A stretch of DNA of 64,000 bases from Microbacterium sp. BR1 (GCF_002812725.1 NZ_NMUN01000004.1:868001-932000); one strand, 5' to 3'. Shown: positions 44,931-55,442, counted from the stretch's first letter. Numbers and translations are program-made. The notes: a model not told the origin generated them from the letters alone.

Positions 44931-45408
44931 GCGGAACGTCGCCGTCGAATCCGGGCGCCGCCACGCGATCCGCGCGGAGGTCTTCTATCGCGGCCTCGAA
45001 GTCGTCGAGCGATTCGAACGCCTGATAGACGCTCGCGAATCGCAGGTACGCGACCATGTCGAGTGCTCTGAGGGGCCCGAGGATGGCGAGACCGATCTCG
45101 TTCGTGTCGACCTGCGACGCGCCCGTCTGCCGGACGGCCTCTTCGACCTTCTGCGCGAGCATCGCGAGATCCGCCTCGGTCACGGGCCGGCCCTGACACG
45201 CCTTGCGCACACCGGACATCACCTTCTCGCGGCTGAAGGGCTCGATCACGCCCGAACGTTTGATGACGTTGAGGCTCGCGGTCTCGATGGTCGAGAACCG
45301 CCCGCCGCACTCCGGGCACTGCCGGCGACGGCGAATCGAGAGACCGTCATCGCTCGTACGCGAATCGATCACGCGGGAGTCGGGATGCCGGCAGAAAGGG
45401 CAGTGCAT
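44923..45408 (-). CDS. nrdR: Transcriptional repressor NrdR
   Basis: NrdR senses ATP/dATP and represses ribonucleotide reductase genes. The 161-residue protein has an N-terminal zinc ribbon (CPFC, then [12 protein letters not shown]) with the basic SIRRRRQ before it, and an ATP cone (about residues 48-138; [20 protein letters not shown]). The order and length are standard. It lies between hisD and pyrD on the minus strand. In many actinobacteria it adjoins lexA or hisD. No NrdR box or nrd gene is visible in the window. Confidence 0.96.
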   Translation of the reverse strand: MHCPFCRHPDSRVIDSRTSDDGLSIRRRRQCPECGGRFSTIETASLNVIKRSGVIEPFSREKVMSGVRKACQGRPVTEADLAMLAQKVEEAVRQTGASQVDTNEIGLAILGPLRALDMVAYLRFASVYQAFESLDDFEAAIEDLRADRVAAPGFDGDVPRG

Positions 45409-45439
45409 GGGTTCTCGTGGTCCTCGCTGGAGTACGGAG

Positions 45440-46765
45440 TCAGATCGCGGATGCTTCGGAGCCCGCGACCACCGGAGCGAATCGCGCCGTCACGGCCTCA
45501 CCGTGCGCCGGCAGTGCCTCGGCCTCGGCCAGCGCGACGATCGCGTCGGCCACGCCCGCCAGCGCATCACGGTCGTAGGCGATGATCTGCTGTGCGCGCA
45601 GGAACGTCTGTGCGCCCAGCCCGGCGGCGTAGCGCGCCTGGCCTCCGGTGGGCAGGACGTGGTTGCTTCCCGCCAGGTAGTCGCCGAGGCTCACGGGTGA
45701 ATTCGGGCCGAGGAAGATGGCACCGGCATTCGTCAGCTCGGGCAGCAACCCCCCGGGGTCGCGCGTCTGGACTTCCAGGTGCTCGGGGGCGTAGGCGTTG
45801 CTGAATGCCACGGCCGCCGCCAAGTCGTCGACGAGCACGATCGCGGACTGAGTGCCGGCCAGCGCCGTGCGGACGCGATCCGTGTGACGGGTGCGGGACG
45901 CGACGTCCTGCACCCGCGTCCGAACCGCGTCGGCCAATGCCTCCGAATCCGTCACGAGGACCGCCCCGGCCTGTTCGTCGTGCTCGGCCTGACTCACCAG
46001 GTCCGCGGCGACGAGTGCCGGGTCTGCGGAATCGTCCGCGATCACCAGGATCTCGGTCGCACCGGCCTCGGAGTCGGTTCCCACGACACCGGCAACGTGC
46101 CGCTTGGCCGCGGCCACGAAGTTGTTGCCCGGGCCCGTCACGACGTCGACGGGTTCGAGGTCGATGTCGTGCACGCCGTATGCGAGTGCGGCGATGGCGC
46201 CCGCACCACCGATCGCGTACACCTCTTCGATGCCCAGAAGACCCGCCGCGGCGAGGATCGTCGGGTGCACCCTCCCGTCACCGCGCTGGGCGGGAGATGC
46301 CAGCGCGACGGCGGACACACCGGCGACCTGGGCCGGAACGACGTTCATGATGACGCTGGACGGATAGACCGCCTTGCCCCCGGGCACGTAGACGCCGACG
46401 CGGCGCACGGGCTGCCAGCGCTGGGTGACCACGGCGCCCGGCGCCAGCTCGGTGACGACGGGCGGCGGAACCTGCGCGGCCGAAGCGCGGCGGACATTCG
46501 CGATGGCGCGTTCGAGCGCCTCACGCACGTTCGCGTCGAGCCCGGCCACGGCCGCGTCGATGTCGGCACGCGGGACGCGGAGCGCATGCCCCGTCACGCC
46601 GTCGAACTTCTCGGCCTGCTCGCGAAGCGCAGCCTCGCCCCGGTCTCGGACATCGGCGACGAGTTCGCCCGCGACCCGCAGGGCGTTATCGCGTGCTTCG
46701 GTCGCGCGCGGAACGAGGGCCGCGGCGTCGCGCGCGGCGGTGCCGCGGAGGTCGATCGTGCGCAT
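45440..46765 (-). CDS. hisD: Histidinol dehydrogenase
   Basis: HisD converts histidinol to histidine in two NAD-dependent oxidations, using zinc. The 441-residue protein shows [19 protein letters not shown] (NAD binding), [29 protein letters not shown] (Gln and His zinc ligands), [12 protein letters not shown] (catalytic Glu-His) and [17 protein letters not shown]. All active-site residues are present. The other his genes are not here. It is separated from nrdR by 31 bp and from the upstream membrane protein gene by 21 bp, so the three may form one transcript. Confidence 0.97.
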   Translation of the reverse strand: MRTIDLRGTAARDAAALVPRATEARDNALRVAGELVADVRDRGEAALREQAEKFDGVTGHALRVPRADIDAAVAGLDANVREALERAIANVRRASAAQVPPPVVTELAPGAVVTQRWQPVRRVGVYVPGGKAVYPSSVIMNVVPAQVAGVSAVALASPAQRGDGRVHPTILAAAGLLGIEEVYAIGGAGAIAALAYGVHDIDLEPVDVVTGPGNNFVAAAKRHVAGVVGTDSEAGATEILVIADDSADPALVAADLVSQAEHDEQAGAVLVTDSEALADAVRTRVQDVASRTRHTDRVRTALAGTQSAIVLVDDLAAAVAFSNAYAPEHLEVQTRDPGGLLPELTNAGAIFLGPNSPVSLGDYLAGSNHVLPTGGQARYAAGLGAQTFLRAQQIIAYDRDALAGVADAIVALAEAEALPAHGEAVTARFAPVVAGSEASAI

Positions 46766-46786
46766 CCTCCCAGGCTACCGGGCCGT

Positions 46787-47866
46787 TCAGCCCCGGGTGA
46801 CGCCCGAGACGTCGGAGAGCACGCCGACGCGGCCATCCTCGTGCTGGACGACGAAGCTCGACCCGCGGTCGGCGATGACGAGCGCCCACGCGGTCGGCCC
46901 GATACGGAACAGCGGGGCGCCGGTGCGCTCGTCCACGACATCGCGCTCGACGGGGACAAGGGCCCAGAAGGGCCGCGATGCCGCCGCGGGTGCGGCATCC
47001 GTCGTCTGCTGTCCGCCCGTTTCGGACGTACCGCGTGCGTACGCGGGAGTCGGGCTCCACGCTCCGGGCTCAATCACGCCGGTATCTCCCGTCGAAGGCT
47101 CGACGTCGTCCAGCGCGTACGAACCGATCGGATAGCCCCCGGTCGCCTGCGCGGCGCCATCGCTCGACACCGGCGCGTACGACTCCGGCGCGGGGGTCGG
47201 CTCCGGACGCGGGCGCGGTACGACGGCGCGCACAGCGCGGGCGTTGCGGTGCGCGACGGCCTCCGGGCGTCCACGGAAGTCCTCGTCGAACGGCGCGATG
47301 TACGGCGCGAAGACCGAGACCAGCACGAGGCCCAGGAAGACGATCAACTCCACCCAGACGACCCAGGTGGTGTACCAGGGGCCGTCGTCCACGACGGTGG
47401 CGATGGTGTTCCAGATGTACGACAGCCAGATGACGCTCGAGACCGAGAACGCGACGGACGCGAACTGATCGACTCCCAGCGAGCCGACGCGACGGATGCC
47501 ATCGGGTGAGAACCGACGGAGGACGATCAGGAATACGGCAACGGTCGGCACGCCGATCGGGAGCACCCAGTCGATGCCGCTCATCCAGACCGAACGGAAC
47601 GGGATCTGGACGACAGAGAAGAACGACACGAGGAACGCGACGGCCCAGAGTCCGAGGATGGCGACCTCGCGGATCGTGAACGGGCCCACGCCATACTGCG
47701 GTGCCTCTTCGGGCTCGATCGCCGTCGACCTCGTATCGGAGTCTGCAGCGTCGAGATCTGCGGAGCGGGAGTCTGCGGCGTCGGAGTCAATCGCGTCGGG
47801 CTCGGTCGCCGAGACCGGCGTAGCTGCGCGATCCTTCTCGTCGTTGGTCGGGTTCTCGTCGGTCAT
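46787..47866 (-). CDS. Membrane protein of unknown function
   Basis: This 359-residue protein starts at ATG 47866 (MTDENPTNDEKD), where AAAGGGG is well spaced. An ATG two codons upstream is less well spaced. A 60-residue acidic Asp/Ser/Ala-rich cytoplasmic head is followed by four helices (about 68-200), then a Pro/Ala/Ser/Gly-rich linker (about 215-300) and a small soluble domain ending FVVQHEDGRVGVLSDVSGVTRG (about 300-359), which looks like a compact beta domain. I do not recognise a family. It lies between dnaE and hisD, a place where related actinobacteria often carry a similar hypothetical membrane protein. Confidence 0.85.
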   Translation of the reverse strand: MTDENPTNDEKDRAATPVSATEPDAIDSDAADSRSADLDAADSDTRSTAIEPEEAPQYGVGPFTIREVAILGLWAVAFLVSFFSVVQIPFRSVWMSGIDWVLPIGVPTVAVFLIVLRRFSPDGIRRVGSLGVDQFASVAFSVSSVIWLSYIWNTIATVVDDGPWYTTWVVWVELIVFLGLVLVSVFAPYIAPFDEDFRGRPEAVAHRNARAVRAVVPRPRPEPTPAPESYAPVSSDGAAQATGGYPIGSYALDDVEPSTGDTGVIEPGAWSPTPAYARGTSETGGQQTTDAAPAAASRPFWALVPVERDVVDERTGAPLFRIGPTAWALVIADRGSSFVVQHEDGRVGVLSDVSGVTRG

Positions 47867-47927
47867 AACCATCCCCTTTCGCGCGACGCCGTCGGCGCCC
47901 CGGCTACCTTACCTCGCGCACATGAGC

Positions 47928-50900
47928 TCAGCCCAGGCATCCCGGCCCGAGCAGAGACTTCAGTTCTCCGTACAGATCCGCCGTCACTCTCACGGGATGC
48001 GGCACCTCGAAAACCTTCGCGATGTCACCCTTGGTGAGCTTCATCCGGACCTCGGTCTGCCCGTGGTGTCGCTCGAGCACGATCGCCAGATCGGTGATCA
48101 CCGAGTGGGTCGCGCGGTGCTCGGGCAGGATGAGCTCGAGAGCCCCGGCCGCATCCACCGCGCCCAGATCGGGAACCATGGCCGACACGGCGTGCAGGTT
48201 GAGCCCGTCGTCGCGGCGGGACACGCGTCCGCGCACGACGAGGATCGCGTCGGCCTGCAGCAGCGGCTGATACTCGACGTACGTCTTGCCCATGAACATG
48301 ACGTTCACCTCGCCGTTGAAGTCCTCGACGGTGACCATGCCGTAGGGATTGCCGCTGGACTTCGCCACACGGTGCTGCACACTCGTCAACAGGCCCGCGA
48401 CGGTGACCTGGTCGCCGTCGCTGAGGTCTTCGGCGGCGAGCAGGTCGTGGATCGTGGTCGAAGCGTGCTTGGCGAGCGGCATCTCGAGTCCCGCGAGCGG
48501 GTGGTCGGAAACGTACAGCCCGAGCATCTCGCGCTCGAACGCCAGCTTGTCCTTCTTCGTCCACTCGGGGCGGTGCGGCACCGTCTTCGAGCCGTGCTGG
48601 GGCTCGTCGAACAGACTGTCGAAGTCGAAACCGTACTGCCCGTTGGCCTCGTTGCGTTTGACGTCGACCGTCTGCTCGATCGCGTTCTCGTGGATCTCGA
48701 GCAGAGCCCGTCGTGTCGCGCCCGTCGAGTCGAACGCTCCGGCCTTGATCAGCGACTCGATCGTGCGCTTGTTCGCGACCTGCAGCGGGACACGCTGCAG
48801 GAAGTCGTGGAAGGAGGTGAACGGATCGTCGCCGCGGCACGCCACGATCGCGTCGACGACGTTCGCTCCGACGTTGCGGATCGCGCCGAGGCCGAAGCGG
48901 ATGTCGTCGCCGACGGCCGCGAAGTAGCGGATCGACTGGCTCACGTCGGGCGGAAGCACCTTCATCCCCATGCGCCGGCACTCGTTGAGGTACACCGCGA
49001 GCTTGTCCTTGGAGTCGCCCACGCTCGTGAGCAGCGCGGCCATGTACTCGGCGGGATAGTGCGCCTTGAGGTAGGCGGTCCAGTACGAGATCAGACCGTA
49101 CGCCGCGGTGTGAGCCTTGTTGAAGGCGTAGTCGGCAAAGGACTCGAGAACCTTCCACAGGGCATTCTGCGCGGCGGCGGAGTATCCGTTCGCCGTCATG
49201 CCCTCGAAGAAGTCGGCCTGCTGCTTGTCGAGCTCGGACTTCTTCTTCTTGCCCATCGCACGCCGGAGGATGTCGGCCTGTCCGAGCGAGAAGCCGGCGA
49301 GCTTCTGGGCTGCGGACATGACCTGCTCCTGATAGACGATCAGGCCGTAGGTCGTGCCGAGGATCTCACTCAGGGGCTCTTCGAGCTCGGGATGGATCGG
49401 CGTGATCGGCTGCAGGCCGTTCTTGCGGAGCGCGTAGTTCGTGTGCGAGTCGACGCCCATGGGTCCGGGGCGATACAGCGCGAGCACGGCCGAGATGTCT
49501 TCGAAGTTGTCGGGCTTCATCAGACGCAGGAGCGACCGCATGGGTCCGCCGTCGAGCTGGAAGACGCCCAGGGTGTCGCCGCGAGCGAGGAGTTCGTAGG
49601 AAGCGACGTCGTCGAGCGTGAGGTCCTCGAGCACGAGCCGCTCGCCGCGGTTGGCCTCGATGTTATCGAGCGCGTCATCGATGATCGTGAGGTTGCGCAG
49701 CCCCAAGAAGTCCATCTTGATCAGGCCGAGCGACTCACAGGCCGGGTAGTCGAACTGCGTGACGATCTGGCCGTCCTGCTCCCGCTTCATGATCGGGATG
49801 ATGTCGGTGAGCGGCTCGCTCGACATGATGACACCGGCTGCGTGCACGCCCCACTGGCGCTTCAGGTTCTCGAGACCGACGGCCGTATCGAAGACCGTCT
49901 TCGCCTCGGGGTCGGTCTCGATCAGCGTCCGGAACTCGGATGCCTCTTTGAAACGCGGATGCGCCTTGTCGAACATGCCCTCGAGCGGCATGTCCTTGCC
50001 CATCACGGCGGGGGGCATCGCCTTCGTCAGCCGCTCCCCCATGCCGAACGGGAAGCCGAGCACGCGCGAGGCATCCTTGAGCGCCTGCTTCGCCTTGATC
50101 GTGCCGTACGTCACGATCTGCGCAACCCGCTCGTCGCCGTACTTCTCGGTCACGTACTGGATGACCTCGCCGCGGCGACGATCGTCGAAGTCGACGTCGA
50201 AGTCGGGCATCGAGACACGCTCGGGGTTGAGGAAGCGCTCGAAGATCAGCCCGTGCTGCAGCGGGTCGAGATCGGTGATGCGCATGGCGTATGCGGCCAT
50301 CGAACCGGCACCCGAGCCACGGCCGGGACCCACCCGGATGCCGTTGTTCTTGGCCCAGTTGATGAAGTCGGCGACGACGAGGAAATAGCCGGGGAACCCC
50401 ATCTGCACGATGACGTCGGTCTCATACTCGGCCTGCCGGCGAACCTCGTCGGGAATGCCGGACGGATAGCGCGCCTGCAGCCCGCGCTCGACCTCTTTCA
50501 CGAACCAGGACTGCTCGGTCTCGCCGTCGGGGACGGGGTAGCGCGGCATGTAGTTGGCGCTCGTGTTGAACTCGACCTCGCACCGCTCGGCGACGAGCAG
50601 CGTGTTGTCGCAGGCCTCGGGATGATCGCGGAAGATCTGGCGCATCTCGGCAGGGGTCTTGACGTAGTACCCGTCGCCGTCGAACTTGAAGCGCTTGGGG
50701 TCGTCGAGCGTCGAACCGGACTGCACACAGAGCAGCGCAGCGTGCGACGTCGCGTCGTGCTGGTGCGTGTAGTGCAGGTCGTTGGTCGCGAGCAGCGGGA
50801 TGTCGAGGTCTTTCGAGATCCGGAGCAGGTCGCTCATCACGCGCCGCTCGATGCTGAGCCCGTGGTCCATGATCTCGGCGAAGTAGTTCTCCTTGCCGAA

Positions 50901-51443
50901 CAGGTCCTGGAACTCGGCGGCGGCCGCGCGGGCGGCGTCGTACTGGCCGAGGCGCAGGCGCGTCTGAACCTCACCCGAGGGGCAGCCCGTCGTCGCGATG
51001 AGTCCCTTGCCGTACTTCTGCAGAATGTCGCGGTCCATCCGGGGCTTGAAGTAGTAGCCCTCGATGCTCGCGAGCGACGACAGCCGGAACAGGTTGTGCA
51101 TGCCCTCTGTGCTCTGCGAGAGCAGAGTCATGTGCGTGTACGCGCCCGAACCCGAGACGTCGTCGTCACTCTGGTCGGGACCGCCCCACTTGACGCGGGA
51201 TCGGTCACTGCGGTGGGTGCCGGGCGTGACGTAGGCCTCGACACCGATGATGGGTTTGATCCCGACATCCTTCGCGGCCTTGTAGAACTCGTAGGCACCG
51301 AAGGTGTTGCCGTGGTCGGTGATCGCGATCGCGGGCATGCCCTGTCGTGCGGCCTCTTGCACCAGGGGGCCGATACGGGCGGCCCCGTCGAGCATCGAGT
51401 ATTCGCTGTGCACATGCAGGTGAACGAAGGAGTCGGCTGCCAC
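47928..51443 (-). CDS. dnaE: DNA polymerase III subunit alpha
   Basis: DnaE1 is the replicative polymerase. The 1171-residue protein carries an N-terminal PHP domain (FVHLHVHSEYSMLDG, ITDHGNTFGAYEF, with the metal ligands needed for zinc-dependent proofreading in actinobacteria), the polymerase domain with catalytic Asp residues in RVSMPDFDVDFDDRRR, GRGSGAGSMAAYA, the helix-hairpin-helix, and a C-terminal OB fold (VTVAGLLTSVQHRVAKSSGN). The GTG start 51443 is supported by the PHP start motif. It is divergent from nothing. rluD lies 45 bp upstream on the same strand. Confidence 0.98.
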   Translation of the reverse strand: MAADSFVHLHVHSEYSMLDGAARIGPLVQEAARQGMPAIAITDHGNTFGAYEFYKAAKDVGIKPIIGVEAYVTPGTHRSDRSRVKWGGPDQSDDDVSGSGAYTHMTLLSQSTEGMHNLFRLSSLASIEGYYFKPRMDRDILQKYGKGLIATTGCPSGEVQTRLRLGQYDAARAAAAEFQDLFGKENYFAEIMDHGLSIERRVMSDLLRISKDLDIPLLATNDLHYTHQHDATSHAALLCVQSGSTLDDPKRFKFDGDGYYVKTPAEMRQIFRDHPEACDNTLLVAERCEVEFNTSANYMPRYPVPDGETEQSWFVKEVERGLQARYPSGIPDEVRRQAEYETDVIVQMGFPGYFLVVADFINWAKNNGIRVGPGRGSGAGSMAAYAMRITDLDPLQHGLIFERFLNPERVSMPDFDVDFDDRRRGEVIQYVTEKYGDERVAQIVTYGTIKAKQALKDASRVLGFPFGMGERLTKAMPPAVMGKDMPLEGMFDKAHPRFKEASEFRTLIETDPEAKTVFDTAVGLENLKRQWGVHAAGVIMSSEPLTDIIPIMKREQDGQIVTQFDYPACESLGLIKMDFLGLRNLTIIDDALDNIEANRGERLVLEDLTLDDVASYELLARGDTLGVFQLDGGPMRSLLRLMKPDNFEDISAVLALYRPGPMGVDSHTNYALRKNGLQPITPIHPELEEPLSEILGTTYGLIVYQEQVMSAAQKLAGFSLGQADILRRAMGKKKKSELDKQQADFFEGMTANGYSAAAQNALWKVLESFADYAFNKAHTAAYGLISYWTAYLKAHYPAEYMAALLTSVGDSKDKLAVYLNECRRMGMKVLPPDVSQSIRYFAAVGDDIRFGLGAIRNVGANVVDAIVACRGDDPFTSFHDFLQRVPLQVANKRTIESLIKAGAFDSTGATRRALLEIHENAIEQTVDVKRNEANGQYGFDFDSLFDEPQHGSKTVPHRPEWTKKDKLAFEREMLGLYVSDHPLAGLEMPLAKHASTTIHDLLAAEDLSDGDQVTVAGLLTSVQHRVAKSSGNPYGMVTVEDFNGEVNVMFMGKTYVEYQPLLQADAILVVRGRVSRRDDGLNLHAVSAMVPDLGAVDAAGALELILPEHRATHSVITDLAIVLERHHGQTEVRMKLTKGDIAKVFEVPHPVRVTADLYGELKSLLGPGCLG

Positions 51444-51487
51444 ACATCCACACTACGGGCCGTCACCGACATCGTCGTCCGATGCGA

Positions 51488-52408
51488 CTACCCGGTGCGC
51501 AGCACCTCGAGCGCGTGGGCGAGATCGGCCGGATAGTCCGACGCGAACGTCACCCATTCGCCATTCGCCGGGTGGTGGAACGACAGCTGCCGGGCATGCA
51601 GCCACTGGCGTGTGAGACCGAGGCGTGCCGACATCGTGGGGTCCGCGCCGTAGAGCGGATCGCCGACGCACGGATGCCTCTGCGCGGCCAGGTGCACCCG
51701 GATCTGGTGCGTCCTCCCGGTCTCGAGGTGGATCTCGAGCAGCGAAGCTCCGCGAAACGCCTCGAGCGTCTCGTAGTGCGTGACCGAGTCCTTGCCATCC
51801 GGTGTGACCGCGAACTTCCACGAGTGCGTCGGGTGCCGGCCGATCGGCGCGTCGATCGTGCCGGACAGCGGATCCGGATGCCCCTGCACCACCGCGTGAT
51901 AGATCTTCTCGACCTCGCGCTCCTTGAAGGCGCGCTTCAGAGCGACGTACGCGGCCTCGGACTTGGCGACGACCATGAGGCCGCTCGTGCCGACGTCGAG
52001 GCGGTGCACGATCCCCTGGCGTTCGGCGGCGCCGGTCGTCGCGATGGTGTACCCGCTCGCCGCGAGGGCGCCCAGGACCGTGGGGCCCTCCCAGCCGACG
52101 CTCGGATGCGCGGCGACGCCCGCCGGTTTGTCGATCACGACGATGTCGTCGTCGTCGTAGACGATGCCGAAACCGTGCACCGTCACGGGGACCACCCGGG
52201 GCTCTTGGCGCTCTTCCCACACGACCTCGAGCCACGCGCCGCCGGAAAGACGATCGGACTTGCCGACGACGCGGCCGTCCACGCTGACTCCGCCGGACTC
52301 CGCGACCTCAGCCGCGAACGTGCGCGAGAACCCGAGCATCTTGGCCAGGGCCGCGTCGACCCGTGTCCCCTCGAGGCCGTCGGGCACGGGAAGGCTCCGC
52401 GCCGGCAC
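51488..52408 (-). CDS. RluA-family 23S rRNA pseudouridine synthase
   Basis: This protein of 306 residues has an N-terminal S4 domain (residues 15-70: [21 protein letters not shown]) and a catalytic domain with [17 protein letters not shown] (catalytic Asp). [24 protein letters not shown] and [15 protein letters not shown] are other hallmarks of RluD/RluA. It likely modifies helix 69 of 23S rRNA, as RluD does. The start is GTG 52408, two bp after lspA, a pairing (lspA-rluD) conserved in many Gram-positives. A symbol is not given because the target is inferred. Confidence 0.93.
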   Translation of the reverse strand: MPARSLPVPDGLEGTRVDAALAKMLGFSRTFAAEVAESGGVSVDGRVVGKSDRLSGGAWLEVVWEERQEPRVVPVTVHGFGIVYDDDDIVVIDKPAGVAAHPSVGWEGPTVLGALAASGYTIATTGAAERQGIVHRLDVGTSGLMVVAKSEAAYVALKRAFKEREVEKIYHAVVQGHPDPLSGTIDAPIGRHPTHSWKFAVTPDGKDSVTHYETLEAFRGASLLEIHLETGRTHQIRVHLAAQRHPCVGDPLYGADPTMSARLGLTRQWLHARQLSFHHPANGEWVTFASDYPADLAHALEVLRTG

Positions 52409-52410
52409 GA

Positions 52411-53178
52411 CTAGATCCTCGACTGCTCGTCGTCACCGTCGACGGTGGCGGGGCGTGACGGGCGCGTGGACGGGTGCGGGGCACCGACATCCGGATCCGC
52501 GACGGGGAACAGCGCATCGCGATCGGCCCCGACGCCCTCGATCGAGATGCCCTGGATGGAAACGGGACCGCCCTCTGAAGACCCGGCATCCGAAGCGTCC
52601 TGTTCGGTGGAGCTCGAGGTGCGATCCTCGCGGCGCTCGCGCGTACCGTCCATGTGCAGGCCGATCAGGACGAGCAGGGCGATGACGATCATGTCGCACA
52701 CGATGAACATGTCGGCGACGTTGTAGATCGCGGGCATCATCCATGGCGTGGAGATGAAGTCCACCACGTGACCCACGGGGAAGCCTGGGTCGCGCAGCAG
52801 TCGATCCGTGAGGTTGCCGAGCACACCGCCGAGCAGGAGCCCGAGCACGACGGCCCACACCCGCGATCGGACTCGCGTGATCATCAGCCATACGATCGCG
52901 ACCGCGACCGCGGCGAGGGCGATCGTGAAGACCCAGGTCACGCCTTCACCGAGCGAGAACGCCGCGCCCGGGTTGAACACCAGGACGAACACCAGGAATT
53001 CGCCCAGGATCGGTACCGGATCGCCCGGGGTCAGGTTCTGCAGGACGAAGTACTTGCTCAGCTGATCGGCGGCCAGGGCCACCACCGCGAGAGTCGCGAT
53101 GATGGCGATGGCCGCCGATCGGTTGAGTGGCTTGCGCGGCCCCGCGGACTGCTCGGGTGCGGGGCTCGGAGCTGTCAA
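52411..53178 (-). CDS. lspA: Lipoprotein signal peptidase II, extended C-terminus
   Basis: LspA cleaves lipoprotein signal peptides in the membrane, as needed by the CtaC and sugar dehydrogenase lipoproteins seen here. The protein has 255 residues against the usual 160-200. It has four helices, [26 protein letters not shown] with Asp near 125, and the catalytic Asp140 in GHVVDFIS and Asp156 in YNVADMFIV. About 85 residues after the last helix are polar, Ser/Asp-rich and low in conservation. The start is TTG 53178, three bases after divIVA. Confidence 0.93.
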   Translation of the reverse strand: MTAPSPAPEQSAGPRKPLNRSAAIAIIATLAVVALAADQLSKYFVLQNLTPGDPVPILGEFLVFVLVFNPGAAFSLGEGVTWVFTIALAAVAVAIVWLMITRVRSRVWAVVLGLLLGGVLGNLTDRLLRDPGFPVGHVVDFISTPWMMPAIYNVADMFIVCDMIVIALLVLIGLHMDGTRERREDRTSSSTEQDASDAGSSEGGPVSIQGISIEGVGADRDALFPVADPDVGAPHPSTRPSRPATVDGDDEQSRI

Positions 53179-53181
53179 GGC

Positions 53182-53766
53182 CTAGAGACCGATGGCCGAC
53201 ACGGGCGTCGAGCCCGAGGTCGAACCGGACGTCTCGAGGTCGCGCAGCTGACCCTCGATGTAGCTGCGCAGCTGAGCGCGGTAGTCCCGCTCGAACTGAC
53301 GGAGCTCGGTGATGCGACCCTCGAGCGCCTTGCGCTCCTTCTCGAGACGCGCAGATTCTTCGCGCTGCTTGGCCTCGGCCTCGGCGACGATGCGCGACGC
53401 GGTCGCCTCGGCCTCCGAAACGAGCTTGTCGCGCTGGGCGATACCCTCGGCGACATGCTCGTCGTGGAGACGCTGGGCGAGCTCGATGATGCCGGCGCTG
53501 GTGCTCGCACCGGCGTCGTCCGCGGACGGAGCGGCAGCAACGGGGGCCTCGGGAGTCGGCTCAGCAGCGGGGGCGGCTGCGGCGGGCTTCTCACCGGACT
53601 CGTAGGCCTCGAGCTTGGCCTTCAGCTCTTCGTTCTCGGCGATCGTCTTGCGCCATTCGACGACGATCTCGTCGAGGAAGTCATCGACCTCTTCGGGGTC
53701 GAAACCCTCTTTGAACCGGACGTGCTGGAACTGCTTGGTAACAACGTCATCGGGGGTCAGAGCCAT
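53182..53766 (-). CDS. divIVA: Polar growth/septum protein DivIVA (Wag31)
   Basis: This coiled-coil scaffold marks the cell poles and steers wall growth in actinobacteria. The 194-residue protein starts MALTPDDVVTKQFQHVRFKEGFD, which holds the membrane-curvature binding N-domain (DPEEVDDFLDEIV). A Pro/Ala-rich stretch of about 40 residues separates it from a second coiled coil (about 105-180). Actinobacterial Wag31 is usually longer (250-300), so the C-terminal coil is short. The start at 53766 is better than the upstream ATG (MTSRDEQDGSP). It precedes lspA by three bases. Confidence 0.94.
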   Translation of the reverse strand: MALTPDDVVTKQFQHVRFKEGFDPEEVDDFLDEIVVEWRKTIAENEELKAKLEAYESGEKPAAAAPAAEPTPEAPVAAAPSADDAGASTSAGIIELAQRLHDEHVAEGIAQRDKLVSEAEATASRIVAEAEAKQREESARLEKERKALEGRITELRQFERDYRAQLRSYIEGQLRDLETSGSTSGSTPVSAIGL

Positions 53767-53908
53767 GGGGGATCCGTCCTGTTCATCTCTGCTGGTCACG
53801 GCGTGGCTGCGCTGGGGCGCGAAGCCATCAGCATAGCTGAGCCGTCACGGCGCCGCGAGAGCGGACCGGGTGCGCGCGGACCGCATCGGACCGCCCGGGA
53901 GCGCGGAT

Positions 53909-54214
53909 CTATGCCGCGCCGGCGATGGAGCGCGTGACGCTCAACAGGATGAAACACAAGAAGATCGTGAGCGCGAAAGCGAGGTCGATCGCCACCGGTC
54001 CGATGCGAAGCGGGGGGATGAATCGACGGAAGAGCCGGATGGGAGGATCCGTAACGGTATAGATGATCTCGGCGAAGACGAGGCCCGCGCCGCGAGGACG
54101 CCATTCGCGATTGAACACCGGGATGTACTCGAGAATGAGTCGTCCCAGCAGCACGAAGACGTACAGCAGGATCAGACCGTTGAGGATCGACGCGATGAGC
54201 CTCAGCAGTTCCAC
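53909..54214 (-). CDS. YggT family membrane protein
   Basis: This is a 101-residue protein with two YggT-type helices. ASILNGLILLYVFVLLGRLILEYI contains the conserved R-x-x-x/E pattern, and TVTDPPIRLFRRFIPPLRIGPVAIDLAFALTIFLC includes the family's TDPxxxxxRRxxPP motif. It is found next to sepF and divIVA in many Gram-positives and is suspected to help osmotic tolerance or cell division. The start is GTG 54214, nine bases after sepF's stop. Confidence 0.9.
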   Translation of the reverse strand: MELLRLIASILNGLILLYVFVLLGRLILEYIPVFNREWRPRGAGLVFAEIIYTVTDPPIRLFRRFIPPLRIGPVAIDLAFALTIFLCFILLSVTRSIAGAA

Positions 54215-54223
54215 GTATACAGA

Positions 54224-54673
54224 CTACGACGCGGAGAAGGGCGCCGCGTCCGGGTCGGCGTGCGGGATGCCGCCGTCACCCGAAACCTCGACGTGTTCGG
54301 GCGAGAGCAGGAAGACCTTGCTCGTGACCCGCTCGATGCGTCCGTACAGCCCCAGGGACAGCCCGCTGGCGAAGTCGATCAGGCGGCGAGCGTCGGCATC
54401 GCTCATCTGCGAGAGGTTGATGATCACGGGGATCCCCTCGCGGAAGTTCTCGGCGATGACCTGTGCATCGCGATACTGCTTGGGGTGAACCGTGAGGATC
54501 TCGGTCAGTCCGCCCGCGGCGGGCTGGTGGACGGCTTTCGGGCGGAGCGGCGTGACCGTACCCTTGGGCTCGACGGCGTGCACCCGCGAGTGCTGCTGCT
54601 GCGGCTCGTCGACGACTTCTTCTTCGTCGGCAAGACCGAGGTAGACCATGGTCTTCTTGAGCGGGTTCGACAT
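54224..54673 (-). CDS. sepF: Cell division protein SepF
   Basis: SepF anchors FtsZ to the membrane in Gram-positives and is the main Z-ring anchor in actinobacteria that lack FtsA. The 149-residue protein has an N-terminal amphipathic helix ([19 protein letters not shown]) and a C-terminal domain (about residues 65-140: [20 protein letters not shown] and [23 protein letters not shown]) with the glycine-loop dimer. No ftsA occurs in the window. Its place in ftsZ-yggS-sepF-yggT-divIVA is standard. Confidence 0.95.
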   Translation of the reverse strand: MSNPLKKTMVYLGLADEEEVVDEPQQQHSRVHAVEPKGTVTPLRPKAVHQPAAGGLTEILTVHPKQYRDAQVIAENFREGIPVIINLSQMSDADARRLIDFASGLSLGLYGRIERVTSKVFLLSPEHVEVSGDGGIPHADPDAAPFSAS

Positions 54674-54706
54674 CGCATCCTCCGTGTTGGCTCGTCTGTT
54701 TCGAGG

Positions 54707-55402
54707 TTAACCGTGGGCGGGTCGGTTGCCCGTGATTGCGGACCCGATCCGCAGGTGTGTCGCGCCGGCGGCGATCGCTTCCTCGAAGTCGCCCGTCATC
54801 CCGGCGCTGATCCAGGATGCGTCGGGCACCACGGCGCGCACGCGTGCGCCGTGCTCGGCCAGGCGCGCAAAGGCCTCGGCAGGGTGCTCGTCGAGGGGCG
54901 CGACCGCCATGACTCCGCGCAACCGGAGCCCGGGGCATCCGGCGATATGCTCGGCCAGGGCGACGACGTCGGACTCGCTCGTCCCGCCGCGCCCCGCGTC
55001 GAGCGTCAGGTTGACCTGCAGGAGCACGTCGAGCGGCGGCGTACCGGGGTCGGCTGCACTGCTGAGGGCGTCGGCGAGCCTGGCACGGTCGACCGAATGG
55101 ACGACGGATGCGGCGGCTCGCACGGCGCGCGCCTTGTTGGTCTGGATCTGCCCGACGAAGTGCCACCGCAGGTCGGCGAGGTCGTCGAGCTCGGCACGCT
55201 TCGCCGTGATCTCCTGCTGGCGGTTCTCGCCCACGTCGCGGACGCCGAGGGCGTACAGGTCCCGCACGAGCTGCGCCGGGTGGAACTTCGTGACGACGAT
55301 CCGCGTGATATCGGACGGGTCGCGTCCGTTCGCCCGGGCGGCGGCGGCAATGCGCTCGTCCACCCGAGCCAGTCGGTCCACGAGAGGGGCCGCTTCGGTC
55401 AT
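54707..55402 (-). CDS. YggS/PROSC family PLP-binding protein
   Basis: This PLP-homeostasis protein has 231 residues. The pyridoxal-phosphate lysine is in VVTKFHPAQLVRDLYALGV, with GENRQQEI following, WHFVGQIQTNKAR, QVNL and the phosphate-binding GMTGDFEEAIAAGATHLRIGS. The alanine racemase-like barrel is complete. Genes of this family are conserved downstream of ftsZ in Gram-positive dcw clusters, yet its link to division is not clear. ATG 55402 is 40 bp after ftsZ. Confidence 0.94.
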   Translation of the reverse strand: MTEAAPLVDRLARVDERIAAAARANGRDPSDITRIVVTKFHPAQLVRDLYALGVRDVGENRQQEITAKRAELDDLADLRWHFVGQIQTNKARAVRAAASVVHSVDRARLADALSSAADPGTPPLDVLLQVNLTLDAGRGGTSESDVVALAEHIAGCPGLRLRGVMAVAPLDEHPAEAFARLAEHGARVRAVVPDASWISAGMTGDFEEAIAAGATHLRIGSAITGNRPAHG

Positions 55403-55442
55403 GCGGCACCTCTCGTGGGCCGCGGCATCCTCGAGGAAGCCG

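Noticed and set aside
47496..51536. Very long open frame antisense to dnaE (1346 codons)
   Set aside because: High-GC shadow of the dnaE frame; Arg/Val/Leu/Asp-rich translation with no family similarity, while dnaE on the other strand has all motifs.
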